Assembly (NCBI GenBank): GCA_023428425.1
Contig: JAEYYP010000345.1
Location: 1 to 16,417 of the forward strand
DNA: 16,417 bases
Direction of reading: 5' to 3'
DNA from: Pseudomonadota bacterium
Lineage (GTDB): Bacteria > Pseudomonadota > Alphaproteobacteria > Rhizobiales > Devosiaceae
Shown here: positions 16,151 through 16,417 of the stretch, one piece after another
Position numbering within the stretch: position 1 is the first letter of the stretch
Layout: each line of letters begins with the position of its first letter
Made by a program: the position numbers and the translations under genes
The notes under the pieces: model-generated
The model's database searches: none
Seen by the model: only the letters and a program-made list of their open reading frames with translations
What the model was told of the DNA's origin: nothing

Positions 16151-16417
16151 ACTTTCGATGTTGGCACGTCGGGTGGATGGACAGACCGCAGGCGTGACGA
16201 CGCCCCCGCCGGCCATTTGGCCTCGGGTCGGTGGATGGGCGAGGACCGGCGGGGCTGAGCCCCAAGGCGCGGTAGTCCGCAATATGAGCGAGACTTTCGC
16301 CCCGCCGGTCTATCGAGGTCGGTTTAGACGGGGATGCAAAGGGAACGGTCGCGTCGGATCTCCCGGTAGCCTGCCCGATGGTCCGGCAGAACTCGGCCTC
16401 CCGACGGCCGGTTGCTC
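16151..16417. other. Non-coding, hairpin-rich stretch of unknown role
   Basis: I see no convincing gene in this stretch, which runs to the window edge. It holds several perfect short palindromes: GGCGT-GACG-ACGCC (16191-16204), GGCC-ATTT-GGCC (16211-16222), and GTCTA (16308-16312) with TAGAC (16325-16329). It also holds a long-armed repeat at 16245-16309. The words CATTTGGCC and GGTGGATGG each occur twice (with small changes), near 16135-16180 and 16214-16239, as if a unit had been duplicated. It does not match the conserved cores of tmRNA, RNase P RNA, SRP RNA or the riboswitches I know. It could be a structured RNA, a repeat element, or a leader for a gene beyond the window. Confidence 0.4.
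16245..16309. repeat. Perfect 11-bp inverted repeat with 43-base loop
   Basis: ACCGGCGGGGC (16245-16255) and GCCCCGCCGGT (16299-16309) are exact reverse complements, and the next outward pair (16244/16310) also matches. The loop contains GCGG-TAGT-CCGC, a smaller perfect hairpin. A competing hairpin, GGGGC-TGA-GCCCC, uses the inner left arm. The mutually exclusive options resemble a switchable or multi-stem RNA, though no function is known. Confidence 0.5.

Noticed and set aside
14071..16167. 698-codon open frame on the minus strand opposite macB
   Set aside because: The plus strand carries complete Walker, signature and FtsX motifs. The antisense translation is His/Arg/Asp-rich shadow text.
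16284..16417. Open frame from ATG 16284 running off the window edge (44 codons)
   Set aside because: No ribosome-binding site, a start inside the loop of a perfect inverted repeat, and Arg/Gly/Pro-rich translation. It might be revived by sequence beyond the window.
16008..16417. Minus-strand frame open from the window edge into the end of macB
   Set aside because: It runs antisense through the conserved macB C-terminus and the hairpins, with Arg/Pro/Ser-rich translation and no motif.
16310..16417. Partial resemblance to a cobalamin riboswitch (AAAGGGAACGGT and CCTGCCC)
   Set aside because: The conserved core GGTG-AA-TCC and the CGCAACTGT-like box are missing or out of register.

Overview
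The window is GC-rich, densely coded DNA from an alphaproteobacterium. The order Hyphomicrobiales, in or near the Devosia group, is my best guess. The evidence is a SAM-II riboswitch in front of metZ, a double-domain dCTP deaminase encoded next to and divergently from metZ, and the codon and GC character of the genes. There are ten protein genes and no tRNA, rRNA, CRISPR array or recognisable insertion sequence. Organism assignment is inference; no marker gene is present.

Region by region: (1) 35-3964, minus strand: a 1309-residue type Va autotransporter with an extended signal peptide, a Gly/Asp/Glu/Tyr-rich beta-helical passenger and a C-terminal beta-barrel ending in Phe. (2) 4225-10348: a compact surface-glycan block with a secreted alpha/beta hydrolase and a family-4-like glycosyltransferase (plus strand), a second glycosyltransferase and a SAM-dependent methyltransferase (minus strand), then the permease and ATPase of an ABC-2 polysaccharide exporter (Wzm/Wzt or KpsM/KpsT type, plus strand). 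(3) 10329-12857: a metabolic pair, dcd (minus) and metZ (plus). The metZ leader has a sigma-70-like promoter, a SAM-II riboswitch and a strong intrinsic terminator. (4) 12963-16131: macA-macB, a tripartite efflux adaptor and ABC transporter without an outer-membrane partner in view. (5) 16131-16417: a short terminator-like hairpin and about 270 bases of non-coding, hairpin-rich DNA of unknown role.

The glycosyltransferases, methyltransferase and ABC exporter most likely assemble a polysaccharide on the cytoplasmic face and move it across the inner membrane. The ATPase has no C-terminal carbohydrate-binding domain, so export is probably not gated by a methyl cap in the way known for O8/O9a-type O-antigens. 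The gene blocks are packed tightly: two convergent pairs overlap at their 3' ends (26 and 20 bp).

The observations I consider most worth checking are: fifteen Ser-Glu-Asp/Glu triads confined to the autotransporter passenger and written with varied codons; a potential anti-terminator between the SAM-II riboswitch and its terminator; and the hairpin-rich stretch downstream of macB with a perfect 11-bp inverted repeat.
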